DNA from: Methanobacteriota archaeon | GTDB lineage: Archaea > Thermoplasmatota > Poseidoniia > MGIII > CG-Epi1 | Direction of reading: 5' to 3' | NCBI GenBank assembly: GCA_014240255.1 | Contig: JAAZXG010000007.1 | Location: 1 to 41,045, forward strand | DNA length: 41,045 bases | In this document: in pieces, positions 1 through 9,894 of the stretch | Numbering within the stretch: position 1 is the stretch's first letter | How the letters are laid out: each line of letters starts with the position of its first letter | Notes under the pieces: model-generated | Told to the model about the DNA's origin: nothing | Databases searched by the model: none | Seen by the model: only the letters and a program-made list of their open reading frames with translations | Program-made: the position numbers and the translations under genes

Positions 1-2
1 AT

Positions 3-3000
3 GATGGAGGGCGTACCGATTTTGAAGAATGTGAAATTGATTCAACCAATCCAAGAGATTCTGAAGACGATATTGGCGATTATGACGACGATGGTATTTT
101 TAACCATATAGAAGAGGGAAATTGTATATATGGTACAGGACAAAATCAGTGTACTAATTTTGAATCGGACGATACTGATGGAGATGGGATAAATGACTAT
201 GATGAAATTTTCAATTGTTTTTATGGTGAAAACAATGACCAATGTACTGACCCAACTATCGGAGATACAGATGGAGATGGGTTAAATGACAATATAGAAA
301 TTAACAATTGTATATATGGTGAAGATAATAATGAATGTACTGATCCAACTCTCATAGATACTGATGGAGGGGGGACTAATGATGTGTTAGAAATTAATAC
401 TGATTTTACAAACCCACTAGATAAATCTGACGATATCGAGCAAGGAGATAGAGATGATGATGAAGATGGATTGAAAAATGTAGAAGAAGACGTCAATCTT
501 AATGGCATTCTAGACCCTGGTGAGACCGATCCAAATAATCCAGATACTGATGGAGATGGATTGGAAGATGGTGATGAAGTATTACGAGGAACTAATCCTC
601 GAAGAAAAGACAGTGATAGCGATGGTTTAGAAGACGGAGATGAAGTTAATAATTTGACTACTGATCCAAAAAACACGGACACTGATGATGATGGGCTAAG
701 TGATTCTACCGAAGTTAACAATTGTGTATATGGTGAGGATGAAAATGGATGTACCAGTCCAATAAATCCTGATACTGATTTAGATGGATTGGAAGATGGC
801 GATGAATTAATAGAAGGAACTGATCCAATGGATTCTGACTCTGACGATGATTGGTTACCTGATGGATACGAAATTAATAATTGTGACTATGGCGAAGATG
901 AAAATGAATGTACTTCTCCAAATATTGCTGACTCTGATGGAGACACCATAAGTGATGGTGAAGAAGAAGGCATACATGGTTCTGATCCAATGGATACTGA
1001 TACTGATGATGATGGATTAAGTGATGGTACCGAAATCAGCAATTGCGATTATGGTGAAGACAATAATCTATGCACAACAGTGACTAATGCTGACTCGGAC
1101 TTTGACGGGATAAATGACAATATAGAAATTCTCAATTGTATCTATGGGGAAACAGATGAAGAATGTACCGATCCAGTAGATTGGGATTCCGATAATGATG
1201 GCGTAATAGACGGAGGTGAGATTAACACTTACTTTTCTGATCCAATGGATACTGATACTGATGATGATGGATTAGACGATGATACAGAGGTATCTCTAGG
1301 AACAAATCTTACAAACTCAGATACAGACGAGGATGACCTAAGTGATTATGTCGAAGTAAATAATTGCATTTATGGACAAAATAACACAGGTTCTGATTGT
1401 ACTAGTCCCATTAATGATGATTCTGATAGTGATGGAATAAATGATTGGGTCGAGATAACTTTGTCAAGTACTGATCCAATGGATGAGGACTCTGACGGAG
1501 ACCGCTTAACTGATGGTCAAGAAATAGCTGGACAGGATGGAAATGGTACTTCTCATGGACATGGCTCTACGGATCCTCTTGATAACGATTCCGATAATGG
1601 AGGAATAAGAGATGGGACTGAAGTGGATACTGATGATACAAATCCTAATGATTTGAGTGACGACTTCCTTGATGCCTTAGATAATGATGGGGATGGACTA
1701 AGTAATGGTGAAGAAATACTAGAAGGAACAGACCCAGATGACCCAGACTCAGATGATGATGGCTTGATTGATGGGGATGAAGTTTATGGTCTCAATAACA
1801 CATATAGTTACACTTCTGATCCAAATGAACCTGATTCAGATGGTGATGGATTAAATGATTCTGTCGAAATTAGCAATTGTGTATATGGTACAGGACAAAA
1901 TGAGTGTACTAATCCGGAAAATACTGATTCAGATGGTGATGGATTAAATGATTCTTCAGAAATTAACAATTGTATATATGGTGAAGATAATGATGAATGT
2001 ACAGATCCAAGAAAATCTGATTCAGATAATGAGGGGTTAAATGATTATGATGAAATCAATGAACACGATACTGACCCAATGGATAATGACTCTGATGATG
2101 ATGGCCTTGATGACTTGGAAGAAGTATTGTGGGTTACTGACCCAAACGATACCGATTCGGATGATGATGGACTAACAGATACTGTTGAATCTTGGTTGGG
2201 CGATTGCTTCTATGGTGTAGACAATGATCAATGTACCAATCCAATTAAACCTGATTCGGATGATGATGGAATAAACGATTATGATGAAATTAACAATTGT
2301 ATATATGGTGAAGATAATAATCAATGCACAGACCCTCGAATTACTGATTCAGATGGTGATGGATTAAATGATTATGATGAAATCAATGAACACGATACTG
2401 ACCCAATGGATGATGACTCTGATAACGATGAATTAAGTGATGGTTTGGAAATTAGCGATTTAAATAGTAATCCTCTAAATATTGATTCGGATAGTGATGG
2501 ATTAAATGATACTTGGGAATGGACTCGAGCTACAGAAGGACATCCATATAGTCTAATTGATAATGATACTGATGATGATGGCGTATCAGATGGTGCTGAA
2601 GATTTAGATAATGATGGATTAAGTAATTTAGATGAAATCCAAGGAAATAACGATTATGGATATATTACAAATCCATTAAACTCAGACTCTGATGGTGATT
2701 CTCTGTTTGATGGAGACGAAATCGACCCTGCAAATATAAACAAAGATACCGTTGATAATCAATACAACTATCCTTCAAATCCAACAAAATCAGATTCAGA
2801 TGGTGATTTAGTAGGTGATCTGGAAGAAATCCTTCCTTCAAATGACACATATAATTCACGTACAAACCCGAAAAATAGCGATACAGATAACGACGGACTG
2901 GATGATTATTATGAGCTATTTTATTACTGGAATATTACTGGGGATGACAATACTCCTCAATTATTTTATAATGTTCAAGGATGGAATACTTCGAATCCGA

Positions 3001-6000
3001 AAGAAGAAAATACAGACGACGATAATTGGGATGATGGCGACAGTGGAGAAGAAAATCCAGTATATGGTAATTTTGAAGATGAAGACCCACCATGGGGAAG
3101 TCCACCATCAAGATCTGAAACACCCGAGTTACCTCCTGAAATAGTCTACAAAGACCAAGAATTTATTTGGTCATTTAATATGATAAACGGTACTTCTGAA
3201 GAACCATATGTAGGAGTACTAGTAGAAGCATACATAAATGAAACAGAAGATTATGGAAGTCCATCATATAAGATAGGCCAAGGGACAACTGATACTGATG
3301 GATTTGTGGAAGTCATATGTAATATTAGTTCTATCGAGGCTGAAATACACTCTGGTAATTGGGTAATTCAATTAAATCGCCCATTACAATTCATAATTCA
3401 TGCAAATGAATCTAAACGAATTATAGAAAGTTGGAGCCCAGTACTAGACCTAAAAGTCAAGGGAAATAGTTCTATGATTCTTAATATACCGGCAACTGGA
3501 GCAAGCCAAGATTCTACAATTGTTACAGGCAAATTAATTGAATTAAATGATTTAGATTTGGGAGATGAAACTGTTGAACTGACATTTAATGGTGAAAAAT
3601 ACTATCAGGTTACTAATGAAGATGGAAGTTTTGCAATTGAAATAAATTTACCAGAAGTTGAGGATCAAATATTTGAATTAGGCTTTAAATATAATGGCAC
3701 TGAAAATATTACTGATTACTTTGTTATGAAATACATTCGTGTAATTAATGCTTCAATTAATTTAAGTTTTAATCAAGATAATGAAAATGTACTTGAGTTG
3801 GGAAATACATATAATATAGGTGGAAGTATTTTAGGTGACATAATAGAACAACCAGTAGGTACTGTAAGCATTCAATATGGTGGCAATGAAGTCGGTAGTA
3901 TAGATATCACGGGGAATCAAGATTGGGAATTCGAACTTACGATTCCAGGTAATGCCTCATGGGGTGAAACTATCTTAACTGCAACATATTTACCTTCCAT
4001 AGGAGATATACACCCTTCTGATGTCTCTGTTTACAATATTATAATAAAAGGCCAAAGCAGTTTAACTATTGAGTCTATACAAAGCAGTGAAATTTGTATT
4101 GAATGTCTTAGAACTAATATAATAAAATTAGAAGGAAATTTGACAGATCACAATAATGAAAGTATACCTAATCAAATAGTTAATTTATATTTTGATGATA
4201 ATTATGTTGGTTCCGCCGAAACAAATAGTCAAGGAAGATACACTTATTCTGTTGATTTGTCACTTGAAAACTCTGGAGAACATAGTGTTTCAGTTCAACT
4301 ATTTGATTCAGAAAGTTTACTGGGTAATTCAAGCATTTCCAATTTGGCGCTTTTGGCCTCATCATCTTTAGTATTTGATGAAGAAACAAAATGTGATATT
4401 GGATCTGATGAAGAATGGCTATGTAAATCGGAACGAAATTCAGAATATCTTATACTTGGAACTGTAATTGATGAACTAGGAATCCCAATTCAAAATGTAA
4501 GTTTAGAAATTGAAAGAGATTCCTACTTACTAATTAAAACTGATGAAAATGGCCAATTTAGCTATAGTACTTTTGTTGATGAAGGACAGACTAACATATT
4601 TGATATTGATATCACAATTGTTGCTAGCAGTAGTGTAGAGAGGACCAAAAACAGCTTATCTGTAATTCCTCAAACTACAATTATAATGTTTGTAGAAGTT
4701 AGTGATGCATTAAGAAACGAGAATGTAACTGTAAATGGACGTATTACTGACAATGATGGAGCCCCTATTGATAATGTAACAATTGGAATATATATGGCTC
4801 AAACAGAATATTATGTTGAAACAGACATGCTAGGTACATTTAACTTAAATCATACTCTAGTTTCAAATTATGATGTTGGATTAGATAATATAACTGTAGT
4901 TTTTAACGAAACGCTTTGGTATCTAGGCCATGAGGAAAATGTCACTTTCACAGTTTATGGAACCAGTTCTTTTGATTCGGTGAAGGTTATAGGTGATTGG
5001 CATGGTGGAAAAATAGTAAGAGGCGGAGCCATAACGGTCACTGGAATCTTGATTGATGATTTAGGTAATCGCTTAAATGGCAATATAAGTGCATTTATTG
5101 GAAGCGAAGAACTAAACACAACCTATACAAATCAAACTACATTTATAGCAAATGGATTTATTCCTGAAAAATATAGAAATAATCATACTTTGAAATTAGA
5201 ATTTCAAGGAACTGAGTTCCTAATTGGAAATTCCTATAGCCAGGAAGAAAATATATTAGTGATTACTAATATAGATTTTGAAATCGAACAACAAATTAAA
5301 GATTTACCAATTTACCCCGGCGATACTGTAAATATTACAATATCTCTTGATGAAGATGATGGATCGCCACTGCCTAATTCTAATATTTATGTTAATATAA
5401 CAATGTACCAATTAACGGAAACCAATAGTCTTGTAATATTAGAAAATAAGGACAATAACCAAGTACTAACAACTGACGAAAATGGACAAGCAATATACAG
5501 TTTTACTTTCCCGCGTAATGGAACTACTGTCACAATCGACATAAGTTATGAGGGAGGATATGTCAAATTTGATGATAAACTCCAAGCATCCGAATTTACT
5601 GAGATGAGTGTCTCAATTAGTATAACAAAAACACCAACCCCTATAGCACCATTTGATTTTAAAAAATATATACCTTTATTCATAGGAATTCCAGCTGCAT
5701 TACTAGTAACTGTATACTATATGTATTGGACTCAAAAACATAAATATGAAGTTAGGAATCTTATTAAACAAATGCAAAAAGAACTAAACAAAGATGAAGA
5801 CTATCGTCAAATCATTATAAAATCATATCATCAATTACTAAATATTCTTAGCAGATATGGATTCATTAAAACCAATACACAAACAGTTCGTGAATTTACA
5901 GATGTGATGAGTAAAGCATTGCCTATTCCAGTAACCACAGTCAAACTTCTTACTTCTCTTTTTGAGATTGCAAGATACAGCGGTATTAAACCAAAAGTTG

Positions 6001-6161
6001 TTGACGAATTTGGAATGGAAATGATTGATGGATCTTATAATATATGGTGTGTAGAGGCAATTAACAATTTACATCAGGTAGAGCATGAACTAAATACTGG
6101 TTTGAAGGAAGGTAAGGTTTCTAGATTTACTAATATTTTTGGAATGGGGAGATCTAAATGA
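3..6161 (+). CDS. Giant secreted, membrane-anchored protein: thrombospondin type 3-like Ca-binding repeats with Cys-loop inserts, then Ig/carboxypeptidase-regulatory-like repeats, one TM helix and a cytoplasmic DUF4129-like domain; 5' end lies outside the window
   Basis: Frame 3 is open from the window start (DGGRTDFEECEIDSTNPRDSEDD...), so the listed start at 384 is internal. Many DxDxDGLxDxxE repeats; TM at YIPLFIGIPAALLVTVYYMYW; cytoplasmic tail ...YHQLLNILSRYGFIKTNTQTVREFTDVM...LTSLFEIARYSG resembles DUF4129. Confidence 0.9.
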   Translation, partial: DGGRTDFEECEIDSTNPRDSEDDIGDYDDDGIFNHIEEGNCIYGTGQNQCTNFESDDTDGDGINDYDEIFNCFYGENNDQCTDPTIGDTDGDGLNDNIEINNCIYGEDNNECTDPTLIDTDGGGTNDVLEINTDFTNPLDKSDDIEQGDRDDDEDGLKNVEEDVNLNGILDPGETDPNNPDTDGDGLEDGDEVLRGTNPRRKDSDSDGLEDGDEVNNLTTDPKNTDTDDDGLSDSTEVNNCVYGEDENGCTSPINPDTDLDGLEDGDELIEGTDPMDSDSDDDWLPDGYEINNCDYGEDENECTSPNIADSDGDTISDGEEEGIHGSDPMDTDTDDDGLSDGTEISNCDYGEDNNLCTTVTNADSDFDGINDNIEILNCIYGETDEECTDPVDWDSDNDGVIDGGEINTYFSDPMDTDTDDDGLDDDTEVSLGTNLTNSDTDEDDLSDYVEVNNCIYGQNNTGSDCTSPINDDSDSDGINDWVEITLSSTDPMDEDSDGDRLTDGQEIAGQDGNGTSHGHGSTDPLDNDSDNGGIRDGTEVDTDDTNPNDLSDDFLDALDNDGDGLSNGEEILEGTDPDDPDSDDDGLIDGDEVYGLNNTYSYTSDPNEPDSDGDGLNDSVEISNCVYGTGQNECTNPENTDSDGDGLNDSSEINNCIYGEDNDECTDPRKSDSDNEGLNDYDEINEHDTDPMDNDSDDDGLDDLEEVLWVTDPNDTDSDDDGLTDTVESWLGDCFYGVDNDQCTNPIKPDSDDDGINDYDEINNCIYGEDNNQCTDPRITDSDGDGLNDYDEINEHDTDPMDDDSDNDELSDGLEISDLNSNPLNIDSDSDGLNDTWEWTRATEGHPYSLIDNDTDDDGVSDGAEDLDNDGLSNLDEIQGNNDYGYITNPLNSDSDGDSLFDGDEIDPANINKDTVDNQYNYPSNPTKSDSDGDLVGDLEEILPSNDTYNSRTNPKNSDTDNDGLDDYYELFYYWNITGDDNTPQLFYNVQGWNTSNPKEENTDDDNWDDGDSGEENPVYGNFEDEDPPWGSPPSRSETPELPPEIVYKDQEFIWSFNMINGTSEEPYVGVLVEAYINETEDYGSPSYKIGQGTTDTDGFVEVICNISSIEAEIHSGNWVIQLNRPLQFIIHANESKRIIESWSPVLDLKVKGNSSMILNIPATGASQDSTIVTGKLIELNDLDLGDETVELTFNGEKYYQVTNEDGSFAIEINLPEVEDQIFELGFKYNGTENITDYFVMKYIRVINASINLSFNQDNENVLELGNTYNIGGSILGDIIEQPVGTVSIQYGGNEVGSIDITGNQDWEFELTIPGNASWGETILTATYLPSIGDIHPSDVSVYNIIIKGQSSLTIESIQSSEICIECLRTNIIKLEGNLTDHNNESIPNQIVNLYFDDNYVGSAETNSQGRYTYSVDLSLENSGEHSVSVQLFDSESLLGNSSISNLALLASSSLVFDEETKCDIGSDEEWLCKSERNSEYLILGTVIDELGIPIQNVSLEIERDSYLLIKTDENGQFSYSTFVDEGQTNIFDIDITIVASSSVERTKNSLSVIPQTTIIMFVEVSDALRNENVTVNGRITDNDGAPIDNVTIGIYMAQTEYYVETDMLGTFNLNHTLVSNYDVGLDNITVVFNETLWYLGHEENVTFTVYGTSSFDSVKVIGDWHGGKIVRGGAITVTGILIDDLGNRLNGNISAFIGSEELNTTYTNQTTFIANGFIPEKYRNNHTLKLEFQGTEFLIGNSYSQEENILVITNIDFEIEQQIKDLPIYPGDTVNITISLDEDDGSPLPNSNIYVNITMYQLTETNSLVILENKDNNQVLTTDENGQAIYSFTFPRNGTTVTIDISYEGGYVKFDDKLQASEFTEMSVSISITKTPTPIAPFDFKKYIPLFIGIPAALLVTVYYMYWTQKHKYEVRNLIKQMQKELNKDEDYRQIIIKSYHQLLNILSRYGFIKTNTQTVREFTDVMSKALPIPVTTVKLLTSLFEIARYSGIKPKVVDEFGMEMIDGSYNIWCVEAINNLHQVEHELNTGLKEGKVSRFTNIFGMGRSK

Positions 6162-7585
6162 GAGGAAAACTCAGAAAACAATATGGCTCTAAACTATTCG
6201 CTCTTTTTATTGTTATAATTATGGTAACTGTAGTTTATCCAGTTATTGTTGATAATGCGAAAAGCCCCTCTCAACTATCGGTTTATGATGATGGGTGGAA
6301 TGATATGTCACAATTTGCAACCGATTTAAACGTTGAAGAAAATGGCAAACATAACATAAAAACCATTGTATCCAGACCGTCTATAATTAATAAAATTGCT
6401 GAAGTTGAAAAGAACACAACAGAACAAACCATTTTGAATAATCAAACAATTTTAGTAATTATCGGGGTTGAGAGAATGTACAACGAATATGATTCTGAAG
6501 CACTCCATGCATTTGTTAGTTCTGGAGGCAAAGTTGTCATAGCTGATGATTCCAGTTATGGAAATACGGCATTTCATGGACAAGCTGGAGCTCTTGAAAT
6601 TGATGTTAAATTAAGAACTAATAGGGTGCAAACAGGTTGTGTACCTGAAGATTCTTCAACACTTGTTGGAAGCGTCCTCGAAACAATGGGATATGAGGGT
6701 GGAGGAAGTAGTGATCCTAAATGTAAACCTGCCCAATTATATGACATGAATCATTGGGAAGAAAGTATACATACTCAAAATGTATCAACGGTAATTATAG
6801 ATGCCAACATCGAAAGAATGGATTTTAATGGGCAAATAATGATGAGTGCACCCGGCGCATTAACAATTAAACCAGGAGGAAAAGCTGAGGGATTAGCATG
6901 GTCTAGTCAAGAAGCATATATTGATTATGATCAAAATGGTTTAGGAGGAGTTGGAGAAGGTACCTATAGAGAGAATTCAACAAACGGTGTAGAAGTTGTA
7001 TCTGAAGCAAATATTGGCGAGGGAAAAGTGATTTTTATATCAGACACTAGTTTATTCACAAATAGATATTATGATGAATTGGACAACAAAGAATTTATAA
7101 ATAAATTATTTGAATATCTTAGTGAAGGCAAAAAACAAACCATTATTTTTGATGAAAGTCGACACATTCAATCCGACTTAATTTCTTTAGTATATGTTCA
7201 ATTATTTGGAATTTTGGGGCATATAAGTAGTAGTGAAGTTCTGGGAATGATACTGTTAGGTTCGATTATATTGCTAATGCAGATAGTTATGATGCGTGTC
7301 GAAAACCCTTCAGTATGGAGGCACTCATTCAATATATATGAAGGACGTTTATCTAGATTTAGAGTGCCACATGCACACTATACGCACCCTGAGTCTATAA
7401 AAGAAATATTTATTGACAAAGTTAGGATTGAGAATGGTTTTACAAGAGAAGAATTCGGAATGTTGGCATCTTCAAAAATTGAAGAAATTATAAAAGATCC
7501 AATATTAATTAGATTCATTATAAATAATGAGAAGAACATGACCTTAAAGCAGGTTGAGGAAGCAATCAAAGGGTGGGAAAAATGA
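6158..7585 (+). CDS. DUF4350-like membrane protein
   Basis: ATGA overlap with the previous gene; N-terminal TM; pattern 'IIGVERMYNEYDSEALHAFVSSGGKVVIADD...' typical of DUF4350; second TM before a cytoplasmic tail. Confidence 0.75.
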   Translation: MRGKLRKQYGSKLFALFIVIIMVTVVYPVIVDNAKSPSQLSVYDDGWNDMSQFATDLNVEENGKHNIKTIVSRPSIINKIAEVEKNTTEQTILNNQTILVIIGVERMYNEYDSEALHAFVSSGGKVVIADDSSYGNTAFHGQAGALEIDVKLRTNRVQTGCVPEDSSTLVGSVLETMGYEGGGSSDPKCKPAQLYDMNHWEESIHTQNVSTVIIDANIERMDFNGQIMMSAPGALTIKPGGKAEGLAWSSQEAYIDYDQNGLGGVGEGTYRENSTNGVEVVSEANIGEGKVIFISDTSLFTNRYYDELDNKEFINKLFEYLSEGKKQTIIFDESRHIQSDLISLVYVQLFGILGHISSSEVLGMILLGSIILLMQIVMMRVENPSVWRHSFNIYEGRLSRFRVPHAHYTHPESIKEIFIDKVRIENGFTREEFGMLASSKIEEIIKDPILIRFIINNEKNMTLKQVEEAIKGWEK

Positions 7586-8649
7586 GCCTATTTGGAAGTA
7601 ATAAAAAAGAAGAAGAAGAGCAAGAAGAAGCAAAAGCTGAGACTGAAGTGCAAAGCGATGGAGTTCAAACCTACATCATGGAGCCTTCTTTACAAGATAC
7701 ACACGATATGGCGCATGCCGTGCTTGGGGAAGCTGAGCAAGTGGTTATGGGTAAAAGGCCCATTTTAGACTTGTGTATGGTAGGCATCCTAGCTGGTGGA
7801 AATACTCTTTTTGAGGATAATCCAGGCCTGGCAAAGACTCTATTGGCTAACACATTTGCGCAGTCGCTAGGCATTAAGTTTAAACGTGTCCAATTTACTC
7901 CAGATTTGCTACCTGCAGATATAACTGGAATTTATATTTGGAACCAAAAAGACCAAAAATTTCAATTCCGAAAAGGCCCCCTCTTTTGTAATTTGTTATT
8001 AGCTGATGAAATTAATCGGGCACCACCAAAAACCCAAGCTGCACTTCTTGAGGCTATGCAAGAACATCAGGTAACTATTGAAGGTGACACACACATACTT
8101 CCGGAGCCTTTCGTAGTTTTAGCAACGCAGAACCCAATCGAATCTGAAGGTACATATCCTTTGCCTGATGCTCAGCTTGATCGTTTTATGATGAAACTAT
8201 CAGTTGGATATCCAGGAAGGCCAATTGAAAGGGCCATCCTCATTAAGAGAAAACAACGTGGTAAAGACGACCATACTCTCAAAGCAATTACAACACCGGA
8301 AAAATTGAGAGAAATGCAGCAGAGTCTGGAAAAAGTTCAAGTTGATGATGCAGTTATAGAATACATTGTAGAAATTATTAATCGAACGAGAGAAGATCCA
8401 AGAGTTAAAGTCGGATCATCTCCAAGAGGAGCTCAAGCACTATTCAAACTTTCGAGAGCCTTAGCTGTGTTGAATGGAAGAGACTATGTAATTCCTGATG
8501 ATATCAAAAGATTAAGTATATACACATTGAGACATAGAATTATACTGAAACCAGAACCTCGTATCAAAGGTGTAAAAACAGAAGAAATTATTTCGCAAAT
8601 ATTAGAAGAAGTAGAAGTACCAACAACCCAAGGTCAATTAGAAAAGTAG
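7582..8649 (+). CDS. MoxR-family AAA+ ATPase
   Basis: Walker A-like EDNPGLAKT, Walker B LLLADEINRAPPKTQAALLEAMQE, ATQNPIESEGTYPLPDAQLDRF. ATG at 7582 forms an ATGA overlap and is preferred over the GTG at 7573. Confidence 0.95.
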   Translation: MSLFGSNKKEEEEQEEAKAETEVQSDGVQTYIMEPSLQDTHDMAHAVLGEAEQVVMGKRPILDLCMVGILAGGNTLFEDNPGLAKTLLANTFAQSLGIKFKRVQFTPDLLPADITGIYIWNQKDQKFQFRKGPLFCNLLLADEINRAPPKTQAALLEAMQEHQVTIEGDTHILPEPFVVLATQNPIESEGTYPLPDAQLDRFMMKLSVGYPGRPIERAILIKRKQRGKDDHTLKAITTPEKLREMQQSLEKVQVDDAVIEYIVEIINRTREDPRVKVGSSPRGAQALFKLSRALAVLNGRDYVIPDDIKRLSIYTLRHRIILKPEPRIKGVKTEEIISQILEEVEVPTTQGQLEK

Positions 8650-9894
8650 ATGTGGAGTAAGAAAGCTGTTGCAGTCGCAGGCGGCGCTATATTCCTAACT
8701 TTAGCGGGTTTAATCCGATTGAACTATATGTTTATCAGTGCAGGATTAGTGATGCTGACATTTGTTGTTCTTTCAAGCTTCCTTGATGTTTGGATGCCTA
8801 ATGTAAAGGTCCGGAGAGAAACATCTTCAGATAATATCTTTGAAGATGGCAGCATCAATGTAAAATTTATAATTAAGAACACTGGACTCGGATTAGGGTT
8901 TGTAGAAATCTATGATAAGTTGCCACCACAAGCCAGAATTACTAAGGGTTCAAACTACACCTTATTATACATGAAACCATGGCAAGAAGTATCATTTGAA
9001 TACTCTCTAAAATTACCGTTACGTGGACATTACCACCTAGGACCTGTAAGAATGAGAGTAAAGGATGCGTTTGATCTTTTTTATAATGAAAAGATTGAAG
9101 AATCCATACATAGTTTTTCAGTATTTCCTCAAATTGAAGTTTTAGAAGAGCAAGTAATAAAATCAAGAGCTCCAAAATTACTATCAGGTGCAATGCCTTT
9201 GAATTTAATTGGTTCTGGAACTGAATTTTACTCTCTTAGAGAATTTGTCCCAGGTGATTCACTAAGAAGTGTGAATTGGAAAGCATTAGCTAAAAAAGGG
9301 AAAATGATGGTTAATGAAACTGTAAGAGAAGATGTTATGGATGTAATCTTATTATTAGATGCTAGAGAAGTTTCTGCTGTTGGAGGTGGAAGGGATACGC
9401 CTTTAGAAATGTCATGTCGAGCTGCTGCAACATATGCTAAGCAACTCCTTGATGAAAGAAATAATGTGGCTTTAATGACATATGGTGATTCTATTAAACG
9501 AGTAGATTTGGATAGAGGTGAACATCATCTTTTCAAGATCCTGACATCACTATCCAGTGTAAGGCCTGAAGGAAATTTGAAATTAGAAATAGTCCTAAAA
9601 GATTTACTACCATATATACCTAGTGGCTCACCAATAATTCTTTTCAGTTCTCTTGATGATGATCATACTATTTCTGAAGCATTTACTAATACAATTAGTA
9701 GAGGATATAACATCACTACACTATCTCCTTCAAGCTTAGATTTTGAAGAGAAAATGAAGCGAATACCTCACCAACCTTTGCTTATTGCCAGAATTGAAAG
9801 AGATAATATGATTTCGGAAATAAGAAGTTTTGGAATGGCAGTTGGAGATTGGAAAGCCGATGAAGCAGTTAATACAGTATTGCAGGGAGGATAA
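8650..9894 (+). CDS. DUF58 (vWA-like) protein
   Basis: Two N-terminal TM segments, then 'GSGTEFYSLREFVPGDSLRSVNWKALAKKGKMMVNE', the DUF58 hallmark; starts directly after the MoxR stop. Confidence 0.92.
   Translation: MWSKKAVAVAGGAIFLTLAGLIRLNYMFISAGLVMLTFVVLSSFLDVWMPNVKVRRETSSDNIFEDGSINVKFIIKNTGLGLGFVEIYDKLPPQARITKGSNYTLLYMKPWQEVSFEYSLKLPLRGHYHLGPVRMRVKDAFDLFYNEKIEESIHSFSVFPQIEVLEEQVIKSRAPKLLSGAMPLNLIGSGTEFYSLREFVPGDSLRSVNWKALAKKGKMMVNETVREDVMDVILLLDAREVSAVGGGRDTPLEMSCRAAATYAKQLLDERNNVALMTYGDSIKRVDLDRGEHHLFKILTSLSSVRPEGNLKLEIVLKDLLPYIPSGSPIILFSSLDDDHTISEAFTNTISRGYNITTLSPSSLDFEEKMKRIPHQPLLIARIERDNMISEIRSFGMAVGDWKADEAVNTVLQGG

Noticed and set aside
221-721. 166-aa minus-strand ORF (Ser/Pro-rich)
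   Set aside because: Antisense to the calcium-repeat coding sequence; its composition is the mirror of Asp/Gly codons.
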